Assembly: GCA_900553655.1 (NCBI GenBank)
Contig: USEQ01000085.1
Coordinates: 1-6,253 of the forward strand
Reading direction: 5' to 3'
DNA from: an uncultured Slackia sp.
Lineage (GTDB): Bacteria > Actinomycetota > Coriobacteriia > Coriobacteriales > Eggerthellaceae
Length of the DNA: 6,253 nucleotides
Below, in pieces: positions 1 to 5,910 of the stretch. The position numbers and the translations under genes were made by a program. Below the pieces are notes generated by a model, which saw only the letters and a program-made list of their open reading frames with translations, made no database searches and was not told the origin of the DNA. Each line of letters begins with the position of its first letter. The first letter of the stretch is position 1.

Positions 1-477
1 GCGGTGCACCTCGGAAAGCGCCCTCATGCGGTCGGGGATGTTGCGAATGCCGTAGGCCATGGTGACCGCGTCGTAGGAATTGTCGGCATAGGGGACGTTT
101 TGGGCGTCCACCACTTCGAAATCGAAGGAGACGCTGTTGCCTTCTCCCGCCTTGAGGCGCTCCTTGGCCACGTCGAGCATTTCGGGCACGAAGTCGGTAA
201 GTTGGATATGGGCCGGGGGATTACGATGCGCCGCCATGTAGCTTACGTCGCCCGTGCCGCCTGCCAGGTCGAGCAGGTCGGATTCGGGAGTGAGGTTGGC
301 TGCATCGACCGTCTTGCGCAGCCAACCTTTGTAGAGCCCGAAGCTCGAGAATGCATTGAATTTCTTATACTGCTCGGCGATGGTTCCGAATATGTGCTGT
401 ACGCGTTCCTCCGAAAGGGCCGCTTCGGCTTCTTTTCCTGTCGCAGTGTCTATCGTGTGGTGGCTGGCTTCAGTCAT
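1..477 (-). CDS. menG: UbiE/MenG-like demethylmenaquinone methyltransferase, 3'-truncated by window edge
   Basis: Class I SAM-dependent methyltransferase, probably performing the C-methylation of demethylmenaquinone that ends menaquinone synthesis at the membrane. I translated the minus strand by hand from the ATG at 477-475; 159 residues are present and the frame is open to the window edge. The SAM-binding glycine motif LLDLAGGTGDVS lies at about residues 68-79, the acidic residue after strand 2 in LTDFVPEML is D95, and VVDAQNVPY (about 122-130) and YGIRNIPD (about 142-149) are hallmarks of the UbiE/COQ5 family. About 70-80 C-terminal residues, including the usual RxLKPGG region, lie outside. 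The UbiE N-terminal signature (Y-D-x-M-N...H-x2-W) is recognisable at residues 37-52 but altered. A GGAAG sits four bases before the start. It is transcribed divergently from the amidohydrolase. The family call is firm; the exact quinone substrate is inferred. Confidence 0.88.
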   Translation of the reverse strand, partial: MTEASHHTIDTATGKEAEAALSEERVQHIFGTIAEQYKKFNAFSSFGLYKGWLRKTVDAANLTPESDLLDLAGGTGDVSYMAAHRNPPAHIQLTDFVPEMLDVAKERLKAGEGNSVSFDFEVVDAQNVPYADNSYDAVTMAYGIRNIPDRMRALSEVHR

Positions 478-514
478 GAATCTTCCGTCGTTTAGTGAAT
501 GATGCTGGTCGGCG

Positions 515-542
515 AATATAATCCGCTCTTCGATTTTTCTAA
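515..542 (-). promoter_or_regulatory. possible promoter for the methyltransferase gene
   Basis: On the minus strand, TATATT (520-515) matches the -10 consensus at five of six bases. A weak TTAGAA -35 (542-537) lies 16 bases away, and the start codon is about 37 bases further on. The opposite strand of the same AT-rich patch reads a perfect TATAAT (517-522), so the direction is ambiguous. This is pattern matching only. Confidence 0.3.
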
Positions 543-571
543 GTTTTCAGTATAGCCTAAAGCCGATGCGC

Positions 572-584
572 TATTATGTCCGCA
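572..584 (+). promoter_or_regulatory. -10 element placed for a leaderless amidohydrolase transcript
   Basis: TATTAT at 572-577 matches the -10 consensus in five of six positions. It is followed by exactly six bases and then the ATG at 584, so the expected transcription start coincides with the A of the start codon. No purine-rich Shine-Dalgarno is visible before this ATG or before the in-frame ATG at 566, which itself lies upstream of the -10 box. No good -35 is seen at 16-19 base spacing. Leaderless mRNAs are well known in Actinobacteria. Confidence 0.5.
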
Positions 585-1945
585 TGCTATTGTGTGCTGA
601 ACATATCATCCCCGTCACGCAGCCTCCTATCGATGATGGCGCGGTTTTGGTGCGCGACGGGCGCATCGTTGAAATAGGCGGTGCCCAACGTATGAAGTCT
701 CGCTACCCCGAAGAGGAGGTGCGCGATTTCGGCCGTGCAGCCATCATGCCTGGTTTCGTAGACTGCCATACGCATCTCGAATACACGGTATTGCGCGGTA
801 TTGTCCACGATGTCCCGTATGCCGAATGGCTTGCTCATGAGCATGCCAAGGCGGACATGATGACGCGCGACGATCGCTACGATTCCGCATTGCTCGGCGG
901 CATGGAAATGCTCTCGGGCGGCGTTACCACGGTTGCTGACTTTACGGGCACGGGTGCTTCGCGAGAGGCGGTGCGCGATCTGGGTCTGCGCTCTGTGATC
1001 TATCGCAGCGTCGGCGTTCCGGAGAAGTCCAAGGTGGACAGCACCATTGCGGAGGCGGTAGAAGACATTCGCGCCTGGAGGCAGGATTCCGATTCCAACC
1101 TTACGCGTATCGGCATTGCCCCGAAGGCCCTTCATGCGTGCCATCCCACGGTGTTTAGCAAGGTGAATCAGGTTGCCGAAGAGATGGATCTTCCTGTTGC
1201 CATGCATGTCGCCGGCAGCTATGAGGAGTATCAGTACATCAAAAACGGCTCCACGCCTCTTTCGGTGCGTGGCATCGATGCGGGAGACGACAGCCTGACT
1301 GACCGCCCCATGTGGCTTCCCACGGGAGTTACGCCGGTCAATTACGCGCTGAATTGGGATGCATTCCGCAGCAAAGACGTCCTCGCCGTACATTGTGTCC
1401 ATGTTGATGACGACGATATTGCCAAGCTGAAGGAGTACGATGTTGCCATTGCCGTGTGCACGCGATGCAACGCGCAGCTCGGCATGGGCCTTGCCTCTCT
1501 GCAGCAGTTCCTGCAGGCAGGCATCCGCATTGGCCTCGGTACCGATTCTCCGGCCGCAACGGATACGTCCGACATGTTCACGGAAATGCGCCTCGCAACG
1601 CTGATTCATCGCGCGGTCGACCGCAGCGATTTCTTGAGCGCCTCTACCATGCTTGAGCTTGCCACCATCGGCGGCGCGCGAGCTCTTCGCATGGACGACG
1701 AAATCGGCAGCCTTGAGCCCGGCAAGCGTGCGGACGTGATTGCCGTCGATCTTTCCGGTTCTCGCCAGACCCCGCTTGTCGATCCCGTTACGGCGGTTGT
1801 CACGGGCGCTGCAGCTGCGGACGTTGTGTTCACCATGGTCGAAGGAAGCGTCTTGTACGAGCGCGGCGGCATCTGGAACCTTAAGGTCGATCCTGCCGAG
1901 GTCGCGCAACGCGGTATTCATATTCGCGGAAAGCTGAGAGATTAG
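584..1945 (+). CDS. amidohydrolase superfamily protein, MTA/SAH or aminofutalosine deaminase-like
   Basis: A 453-residue metal-dependent hydrolase of the cytosine deaminase / ATZ-TRZ branch, probably cytosolic. An N-terminal beta-sandwich (about 1-55, DGAVLVRDGRIVEIG) leads into a TIM barrel and returns to the sandwich at the C terminus (EPGKRADVIAVD, about 378-389). Visible metal or catalytic residues are H62 and H64 (CHTH), H208 (AMHVA), H270 (AVHCVH) and D321 (GTDSP). The ...NGSTPLS...GVTPVNY... spacing resembles aminodeoxyfutalosine deaminases, which would suit the quinone methyltransferase next door, but that is inference. The normally invariant Glu three residues after the barrel His is Gly211, and the usual PHxPY substrate motif reads P180-K-A-L-H. 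The reaction is therefore uncertain. I chose the ATG at 584 over the in-frame ATG at 566 because the protein family begins close to MLLCAEHIIPV and the -10 box lies between the two ATGs. Confidence 0.85.
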   Translation: MLLCAEHIIPVTQPPIDDGAVLVRDGRIVEIGGAQRMKSRYPEEEVRDFGRAAIMPGFVDCHTHLEYTVLRGIVHDVPYAEWLAHEHAKADMMTRDDRYDSALLGGMEMLSGGVTTVADFTGTGASREAVRDLGLRSVIYRSVGVPEKSKVDSTIAEAVEDIRAWRQDSDSNLTRIGIAPKALHACHPTVFSKVNQVAEEMDLPVAMHVAGSYEEYQYIKNGSTPLSVRGIDAGDDSLTDRPMWLPTGVTPVNYALNWDAFRSKDVLAVHCVHVDDDDIAKLKEYDVAIAVCTRCNAQLGMGLASLQQFLQAGIRIGLGTDSPAATDTSDMFTEMRLATLIHRAVDRSDFLSASTMLELATIGGARALRMDDEIGSLEPGKRADVIAVDLSGSRQTPLVDPVTAVVTGAAAADVVFTMVEGSVLYERGGIWNLKVDPAEVAQRGIHIRGKLRD

Positions 1946-1946
1946 C

Positions 1947-2141
1947 ATGGGACAAAAAATGACGGCCAAGCAACGCGCCGCGCAGGTCGAGGCTGCTCGT
2001 AAGCGCGAAGAGGCCGAGCGTAAGCGCAGGGAGCGCGCCGCCCGCACGAAGAAGATCTTCACGGTTGTGGTGTGCATCATCCTCGTTCTTGCCCTGGGTA
2101 TTCCCACGGTTGCCATCATGGCGATGGGTGGGGCGTCGTAG
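1947..2141 (+). CDS. small basic single-pass membrane protein, function unknown
   Basis: I do not recognise this 64-residue protein. Residues 5-36 are strongly charged, rich in Lys, Arg, Glu and Ala (AARKREEAERKRRERAART), and are predicted to form a long helix or short coiled coil. Residues about 37-58 (IFTVVVCIILVLALGIPTVAIM) are a single hydrophobic membrane segment, followed by only a few residues. The positive-inside rule puts the charged helix in the cytoplasm. The ATG begins one base after the amidohydrolase stop codon, with GAGAG six bases upstream inside the preceding gene, so translational coupling is likely. A strong terminator follows. A second in-frame ATG at 1959 would trim four residues. 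Its length, RBS and membrane helix argue for a real gene, but no function can be assigned. Confidence 0.7.
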   Translation: MGQKMTAKQRAAQVEAARKREEAERKRRERAARTKKIFTVVVCIILVLALGIPTVAIMAMGGAS

Positions 2142-2163
2142 AGTTCGTCTATAGCATTTTTGT

Positions 2164-2197
2164 AAAACCCCGCTTTGTGCTCAAGGCGGGGTTTTTT
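2164..2197 (+). terminator. strong intrinsic terminator after the amidohydrolase operon
   Basis: Inverted repeat AAAACCCCGCTTTG (2164-2177) and CAAGGCGGGGTTTT (2182-2195) forms a 14-base-pair stem with one G-T pair and a four-base loop TGCT. It ends in a run of six T (2192-2197). The A-rich left arm means it could also work on the other strand, but no convergent gene is present. It separates the amidohydrolase pair from murT-gatD. Confidence 0.92.
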
Positions 2198-2201
2198 CGC
2201 G

Positions 2202-2207
2202 TATGAT
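2202..2207 (+). promoter_or_regulatory. possible -10 box for murT-gatD
   Basis: TATGAT matches five of six consensus -10 bases and lies just after the upstream terminator. It would give a leader of roughly 45 bases before the murT start at 2260. No convincing -35 is found, because the expected position falls inside the terminator stem-loop. Confidence 0.3.
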
Positions 2208-2259
2208 TGCGCGTGTTCAAGGCGACAATCATGTCAGAACGTATGTCGAAAGGAACCTT

Positions 2260-3606
2260 ATGGCATTTCGGTCTTCGATAGCCGCTGCGTTGGGGAAAAG
2301 CGCCCATTGGGCGGGTAAAACGTTTATGCATCGTTCGCCGGGCAACCTGCCCGGGGTTCTTGCCATGAAGGCGGCGCCGCTCGTGCTGTGCGATTTGGCG
2401 AAGAAGGTCGATACGGTCGTGGTGATATCGGGGACCAACGGCAAGACCACCACGACAAACCTCGTTGCCGATTGCTTGGCGAAAGCCGGTCGTCCTTTGC
2501 ATTGCAATCGCGACGGCAACAATCTCGAGTCGGGCGTTGTGACCGCCCTGCTTGTTCGTCCCGAAATGCAGCACGCTCAAGGCTGCCAGGAGAAACCCGT
2601 TGCTTGCTTCGAATGCGACGAGCTTTACACGAAATACGTTCTGCCTCGTGTGAAGCCCCGCTTTTTCATGCTGCTTAACCTATTTCGCGATCAGCTCGAT
2701 CGCGTCGGAGAAATCGATAATGTGCAGCAGACTATCGCGCATGCGTTGGAGGCAACGCCCGATACTGTTTTTCTCTACAACGGCGACGATCCCCTGTGTG
2801 CGGCCATTGCCGATCGCATCCCCAACGAATCGATGGCGTTCGGTATCGCCTGCGATATGAAGCTCGATGGCGATCGCATAAGCGACAGCCGGTTTTGCCA
2901 GAAGTGCGGGGCGGCGCTCGAATATGAATACGTGCACTACGGTCAGCTCGGCGCGTATTGCTGTCCTGAGTGCGGGTGGCGACGTCCGAAGCTTTCGTTC
3001 GCAGCGGAGCATGTTCGCATGGAGGAGGACGGCCTTGTCTTCGTTATAGACGGGCATAAGGTTCGCACGGGCCAAATGGGCACGTACATGATTTATAACA
3101 CGCTTGCAGCGTATGCGGCGTCGAAGGTTTCTGGCCTGGTCGAGTTCGACCAGTTCGAACGAGCGGTTGAGGCGTATCGTCCCACGAACGGCCGCCTGCA
3201 AACGTTTAATCTTGGGGATCGCTCGGTCATGACCAATCTTGCCAAGAATCCTACGGGGTTCAACCAGAATATTCGTATCGTCTTGAACGAAGGCGGGCGC
3301 GTTCTTGCGCTTTTCGTGAACGACGAAGAAGCTGACGGCATCGACGTATCGTGGTTCTGGGATATCGATTTCGAGCGATGGTCCGAAATCGAGGGGCTGA
3401 AGGCCTTTGTTGGCGGTTCGCGTGCCAACGACATGCAGGTTCGTTTGAAATACGCGGGAATCAAGGCTGATATCGTAAAGAATGCGGCCGATGTGCTCGA
3501 GCGAACCGAAGCAGGAGACGGCAAGGTGTACATCATCGCGAACTACACGGCATTGCCTCCGCTTCGTCGAGAGCTCGAGACTATGCAGGAAGAATGGGAG
3601 GACTAG
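2260..3606 (+). CDS. murT: MurT, lipid II isoglutaminyl synthase, Mur-ligase-like subunit
   Basis: Together with GatD this cytoplasmic enzyme uses ATP and glutamine-derived ammonia to amidate the alpha-carboxyl of D-glutamate in lipid II, giving D-isoglutamine in peptidoglycan. The 448 residues match the family length. The ATP-binding P-loop SGTNGKTTTT is at residues 57-66. The MurT-typical LNLFRDQLDRVGEID is at about 139-153. A four-cysteine zinc ribbon has C213 and C216 (CQKCG) and C235 and C238 (CPECG). The C-terminal DUF1727-type domain includes NPTGFNQ (about 330-336) and NDEEADGIDVSWFWD (about 354-368), whose conserved aspartate is expected to complete the GatD catalytic triad. The ATG at 2260 is chosen because AAAGGA lies five bases before it; an in-frame ATG at 2203 overlaps the candidate -10 box and has no RBS. 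Nothing looks broken. Confidence 0.95.
   Translation: MAFRSSIAAALGKSAHWAGKTFMHRSPGNLPGVLAMKAAPLVLCDLAKKVDTVVVISGTNGKTTTTNLVADCLAKAGRPLHCNRDGNNLESGVVTALLVRPEMQHAQGCQEKPVACFECDELYTKYVLPRVKPRFFMLLNLFRDQLDRVGEIDNVQQTIAHALEATPDTVFLYNGDDPLCAAIADRIPNESMAFGIACDMKLDGDRISDSRFCQKCGAALEYEYVHYGQLGAYCCPECGWRRPKLSFAAEHVRMEEDGLVFVIDGHKVRTGQMGTYMIYNTLAAYAASKVSGLVEFDQFERAVEAYRPTNGRLQTFNLGDRSVMTNLAKNPTGFNQNIRIVLNEGGRVLALFVNDEEADGIDVSWFWDIDFERWSEIEGLKAFVGGSRANDMQVRLKYAGIKADIVKNAADVLERTEAGDGKVYIIANYTALPPLRRELETMQEEWED
3596..3602 (+). promoter_or_regulatory. ribosome binding site deciding the gatD start
   Basis: GGGAGGA, inside the last codons of murT, lies six bases before the GTG at 3609. It overlaps an alternative in-frame ATG at 3594, which therefore cannot use it. 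This fixes GTG as the gatD start and implies coupled translation with murT. Confidence 0.8.
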
Positions 3607-3608
3607 TC

Positions 3609-4337
3609 GTGAAACCGTTGAACATCGTGCACCTCTTCCCAGAGCTTTTGAACCTTTACGGCGATGGCGGTAACGTCATGACGCTTCGCCGCCGCTGCGA
3701 GTGGCGCAACATTCCCGTGCGGGTCACCGAAGTAGGAATGGGCGATTCCATCGACTTCTCTTCTGCCGATATCGTTTTCATCGGCGGCGGTGCCGACCGC
3801 GAACAGCTCATCGTGAAAGATGCCATGATGAGCCGCAAGGCCGACCTTTCTTCCTACGTTGCCGATGCCGGCGTGCTTTTGGCCGTATGCGGAGGATATC
3901 AATTCCTGGGCCACCATTACGCCATGGATGACGTGGTGGTGGACGGCTTGGGAATCGTCGACATGGAGACTGTGCGAGGCGAGGGCCGCTTGATCGGAAA
4001 CGCCGTCGTGCAAAGCGACATTTCTGACATTCCCGTGATCGGCTTCGAAAACCACGGGGGCCGCACCACGCTCGGATCGGGCGTTGCTCCCTTCGGGCGG
4101 GTGCTCGCGCAGACGCGCGGCAACAATGGCGAAGACGGAGGGGAGGGCGTTCATCAGGGCAACTTGATCGGAACATATCTCCATGGTCCGCTTCTGCCCA
4201 AGAATCCGCAGGTTGCAGACCACCTGATTTCTCGTGCCCTCGAACGTCGCGGCGATTCTGCGGAGCTTGCGCCGCTTGACGACGCGGTTGAGCTCGAGGC
4301 GAATCGTATCATGCTCCATCGCTTAGGCGTTTTCTAG
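3609..4337 (+). CDS. gatD: GatD, lipid II isoglutaminyl synthase, glutaminase subunit
   Basis: A class I glutamine amidotransferase of the CobB/CobQ-like type that hydrolyses glutamine and passes ammonia to MurT. From the GTG start it has 242 residues, the normal family length. The nucleophile is C94 in LAVCGGYQFLG, the catalytic histidine is H192 in GTYLHGPLLPKNP, and R127 in GEGRLIGN corresponds to the glutamine-binding arginine described in Staphylococcus aureus GatD (R128). These positions are nearly the same as in the staphylococcal protein (C94, H189). The third triad member is supplied by MurT. The N-terminal segment LNIVHLFPELLNLYGDGGN is typical of the family. The gene starts two bases after the murT stop codon, so the two subunits are made from one mRNA. 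All key residues are present, so the enzyme is expected to be active. Confidence 0.95.
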   Translation: MKPLNIVHLFPELLNLYGDGGNVMTLRRRCEWRNIPVRVTEVGMGDSIDFSSADIVFIGGGADREQLIVKDAMMSRKADLSSYVADAGVLLAVCGGYQFLGHHYAMDDVVVDGLGIVDMETVRGEGRLIGNAVVQSDISDIPVIGFENHGGRTTLGSGVAPFGRVLAQTRGNNGEDGGEGVHQGNLIGTYLHGPLLPKNPQVADHLISRALERRGDSAELAPLDDAVELEANRIMLHRLGVF

Positions 4338-4386
4338 CGTGGCAGGAGGGCTCCTCGCCTTCCTGAACGCCTGAACCTTCTTTTTT
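4323..4386 (+). terminator. bulged intrinsic terminator overlapping the gatD stop codon
   Basis: An outer stem pairs TTAGGCGTT (4323-4331) with AACGCCTGA (4366-4374), nine pairs including one G-T. An inner eight-pair stem joins 4343-4350 to 4358-4365 with a seven-base loop and stacks directly on the outer one. Eleven bases on the left, including the gatD stop, are bulged out. A T-rich tract ending in six T (4381-4386) follows. The left arm lies in the final gatD codons. Confidence 0.6.
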
Positions 4387-4401
4387 GGATGTGAGATGGT
4401 T

Positions 4402-4417
4402 TTAACGCAAGGGAAAC
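4402..4417 (+). promoter_or_regulatory. GlnR-box-like element upstream of the glutamine synthetase gene
   Basis: TTAAC, six bases, then GAAAC resembles one a-b pair of the actinobacterial GlnR site (gTnAC-N6-GaAAC as described for Streptomyces). Only one pair is seen, whereas many sites have two. Its centre lies about 42 bases before the transcription start predicted from the -10 box at 4440, a usual position for an activator. A GlnR-like gene lies downstream of this operon's first gene. A chance match to a ten-base pattern is possible. Confidence 0.4.
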
Positions 4418-4436
4418 AAGGGCCGCTTCGCTAACA

Positions 4437-4445
4437 TGATATGCT
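4437..4445 (+). promoter_or_regulatory. extended -10 promoter for the glutamine synthetase operon
   Basis: TGA directly followed by TATGCT forms an extended -10 element (TGn plus four of six consensus bases). No recognisable -35 lies 16-18 bases upstream, which fits an activator-dependent promoter. The expected start near 4452 gives a leader of about 118 bases. Confidence 0.4.
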
Positions 4446-4495
4446 CTTACTTTAGCGCGATGGAGTGTATCCGATGCGTGCGATTTTCGTGGCAT

Positions 4496-4522
4496 AAGGC
4501 GCGGCATCGCCCTCGCCTTTTT
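4496..4522 (+). terminator. terminator-like hairpin in the glutamine synthetase leader
   Basis: AAGGCG (4496-4501) pairs perfectly with CGCCTT (4514-4519) and runs into five T (4518-4522). It lies about 50 bases before the glutamine synthetase start. The same GGCG could instead pair with CGCC at 4508-4511 or with CGCCT at 4526-4530, so alternative folds exist. The stem is short, and it could be a weak attenuator or simply incidental. Confidence 0.3.
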
Positions 4523-4553
4523 CGACGCCTCGGCCTCTATGCGCGACCACAGT

Positions 4554-4561
4554 GGGAAGGA
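4554..4561 (+). promoter_or_regulatory. ribosome binding site deciding the glutamine synthetase start
   Basis: GGGAAGGA ends eight bases before the ATG at 4570. An in-frame GTG at 4552 would place this site inside the gene, so the ATG at 4570 is preferred. Confidence 0.75.
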
Positions 4562-4569
4562 TACTTTCT

Positions 4570-5901
4570 ATGATCGATACCAAGCAGTATGTCATCAAGC
4601 AGATCGAGGAGCGCGATATCCGCTTTCTCCGTCTTTGGTTCGTCGACATTCTGGGAAATCTCAAGAATATAGCCATTACCCCATCTGATATAGACGCGGC
4701 GTTCGAAGAGGGCATCGGATTCGACGGGTCGTCCATCGACGGGCTTGCATGCGTCCAAGACAGCGACATGCTGGCGCATCCCGAACCTTCCACGTTCCAG
4801 GTTCTTCCTTGGCGCCCGAGCAACAACGGCGTTGCGCGCATGTTCTGCGATATCTACACGCCTGATGGCGAGCCTGCCCATGCCGATTCCCGCCATATCC
4901 TCATGAAGATGCTGAAAAAGGCATCGAGCCTCGGGTATGCGGTCAACGTCGGCACGGCCGTGGAGTATTTCTGCTTCAAGGATTCGAAATCTCCCGATCC
5001 AATCGACAGGGGAGGCTATTTCGATTTGGCTCCGCTTGACGATGCGGCGGATCTTCGTCGCGATACGGTTCTGACGCTTGAGCAGATGGGTATTCCCGTC
5101 GAATATTCCCATCACGAAGCGGCTCCGGCGCAGCAGGAGATAGACCTGCGTTACTGCGACGCCCTTGCGGCGGCGGATGCCGTGATAACGGCTCGACTGG
5201 TCATCAAAGAGACGGCGTACGCTCAAGGGCTGCATGCAACCTTCATGCCGAAGCCTCTCGAAGGGTGTCCCGGCAGCGCTATGCATGTGCATCAGTCGCT
5301 TTTCGACGAAGAAGGCAATGCTTTCTTCGACATGAACGATCCTGACGGTTACGGTTTGTCCAGCGCTGCAAAGAGCTACATAGCCGGTCTGCTGAAATAC
5401 GCTCCTGAATACATGCTGGTCACAAATCAATTCGTGAATTCTTACAAACGTTTCGTCCCCGATCTCGATGCCCCCCTTCATGCGTGCTGGGGTCAGGCGA
5501 ACCGCTCGGCCATGGTTCGCGTGCCGCGCTATAAGCCGACGAAGGGCTCTTCGACGCGTGTCGAGGTTCGCAGCGTCGATTCGGCTGCAAATCCGTATCT
5601 GGCGTTCGCGGTGATGATCGGCGCCGGCTTGCGAGGCATGGAAGAGGGCTTGGAGCTTCCCGCGCCGGTTTTGAAGAACGCCTTCGCGCTCTCTTCGTCC
5701 GAGCGCGAGGAAATGGGTCTTGTTCCTCTGCCTTCCGATTTGTCCCGCGCAGTGGACGCCTTCGAGCAATCCGAGCTTATGCGCGAGGTGCTCGGGGATT
5801 CCGTGCATTCGTACCTTGCGAAGACGAAGAGGGCGGAATGGGAAGAGTACCGTGCTCACGTTACTTCGTGGGAAATCGACCGCTATCTCGCAACCTTGTA
5901 G
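4570..5901 (+). CDS. glnA: glutamine synthetase type I, GlnA2-like, with altered active site
   Basis: A 443-residue member of the GS-I family, which normally joins ammonia to glutamate with ATP in a cytosolic dodecamer. The N terminus (EERDIRFLRLWFVDILG) and PGSAMHVHQSLF (about 234-245) resemble actinobacterial GlnA2, as I recall it from Mycobacterium, more than GlnA1. Streptomyces GlnA2 has been reported to act as a gamma-glutamylpolyamine synthetase, so the substrate here is open. Present: D52 (GFDGSS), E132, E183 and E190 (HHE...QQE), H239, R294 (YKR), R312 (NRS), E332 and R334 (VEVR). Altered: the first Glu of the usual ExE metal pair is A130 (GTAVEYF), and the flap Glu usually in GxEAP is D300 (DLDAP). 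The adenylylation tyrosine region reads NAFALS, so no AMP target is seen. A GlnR-like gene follows nine bases after the stop. Confidence 0.9.
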   Translation: MIDTKQYVIKQIEERDIRFLRLWFVDILGNLKNIAITPSDIDAAFEEGIGFDGSSIDGLACVQDSDMLAHPEPSTFQVLPWRPSNNGVARMFCDIYTPDGEPAHADSRHILMKMLKKASSLGYAVNVGTAVEYFCFKDSKSPDPIDRGGYFDLAPLDDAADLRRDTVLTLEQMGIPVEYSHHEAAPAQQEIDLRYCDALAAADAVITARLVIKETAYAQGLHATFMPKPLEGCPGSAMHVHQSLFDEEGNAFFDMNDPDGYGLSSAAKSYIAGLLKYAPEYMLVTNQFVNSYKRFVPDLDAPLHACWGQANRSAMVRVPRYKPTKGSSTRVEVRSVDSAANPYLAFAVMIGAGLRGMEEGLELPAPVLKNAFALSSSEREEMGLVPLPSDLSRAVDAFEQSELMREVLGDSVHSYLAKTKRAEWEEYRAHVTSWEIDRYLATL

Positions 5902-5910
5902 GAGGGGCGC

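Noticed and set aside
4..495. 163-residue plus-strand open frame at the left edge
   Set aside because: The minus strand here encodes a clear UbiE-family methyltransferase with its SAM motif, so the plus frame is its shadow.
566..583. Earlier ATG as the amidohydrolase start
   Set aside because: No ribosome binding site, it lies upstream of the candidate -10 box, and it adds six residues not expected in the family.
587..2119. 510-residue open frame on the minus strand
   Set aside because: It lies wholly opposite the amidohydrolase and the small membrane protein, has no recognisable domain, is full of Arg, His and Ala, and follows from biased third positions of the real genes.
2203..2259. Earlier ATG as the murT start
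   Set aside because: It overlaps the candidate -10 box just after the terminator and lacks an RBS, while the ATG at 2260 has AAAGGA at good spacing.
3603..4319. 238-residue minus-strand open frame over gatD
   Set aside because: Antisense to a gene with all catalytic residues intact; composition and lack of RBS indicate a shadow.
4452..4569. ANTAR-type twin hexaloop or glutamine riboswitch in the leader
   Set aside because: I looked for two small hairpins with A-N-N-G loops and for known glutamine aptamer features and found neither.
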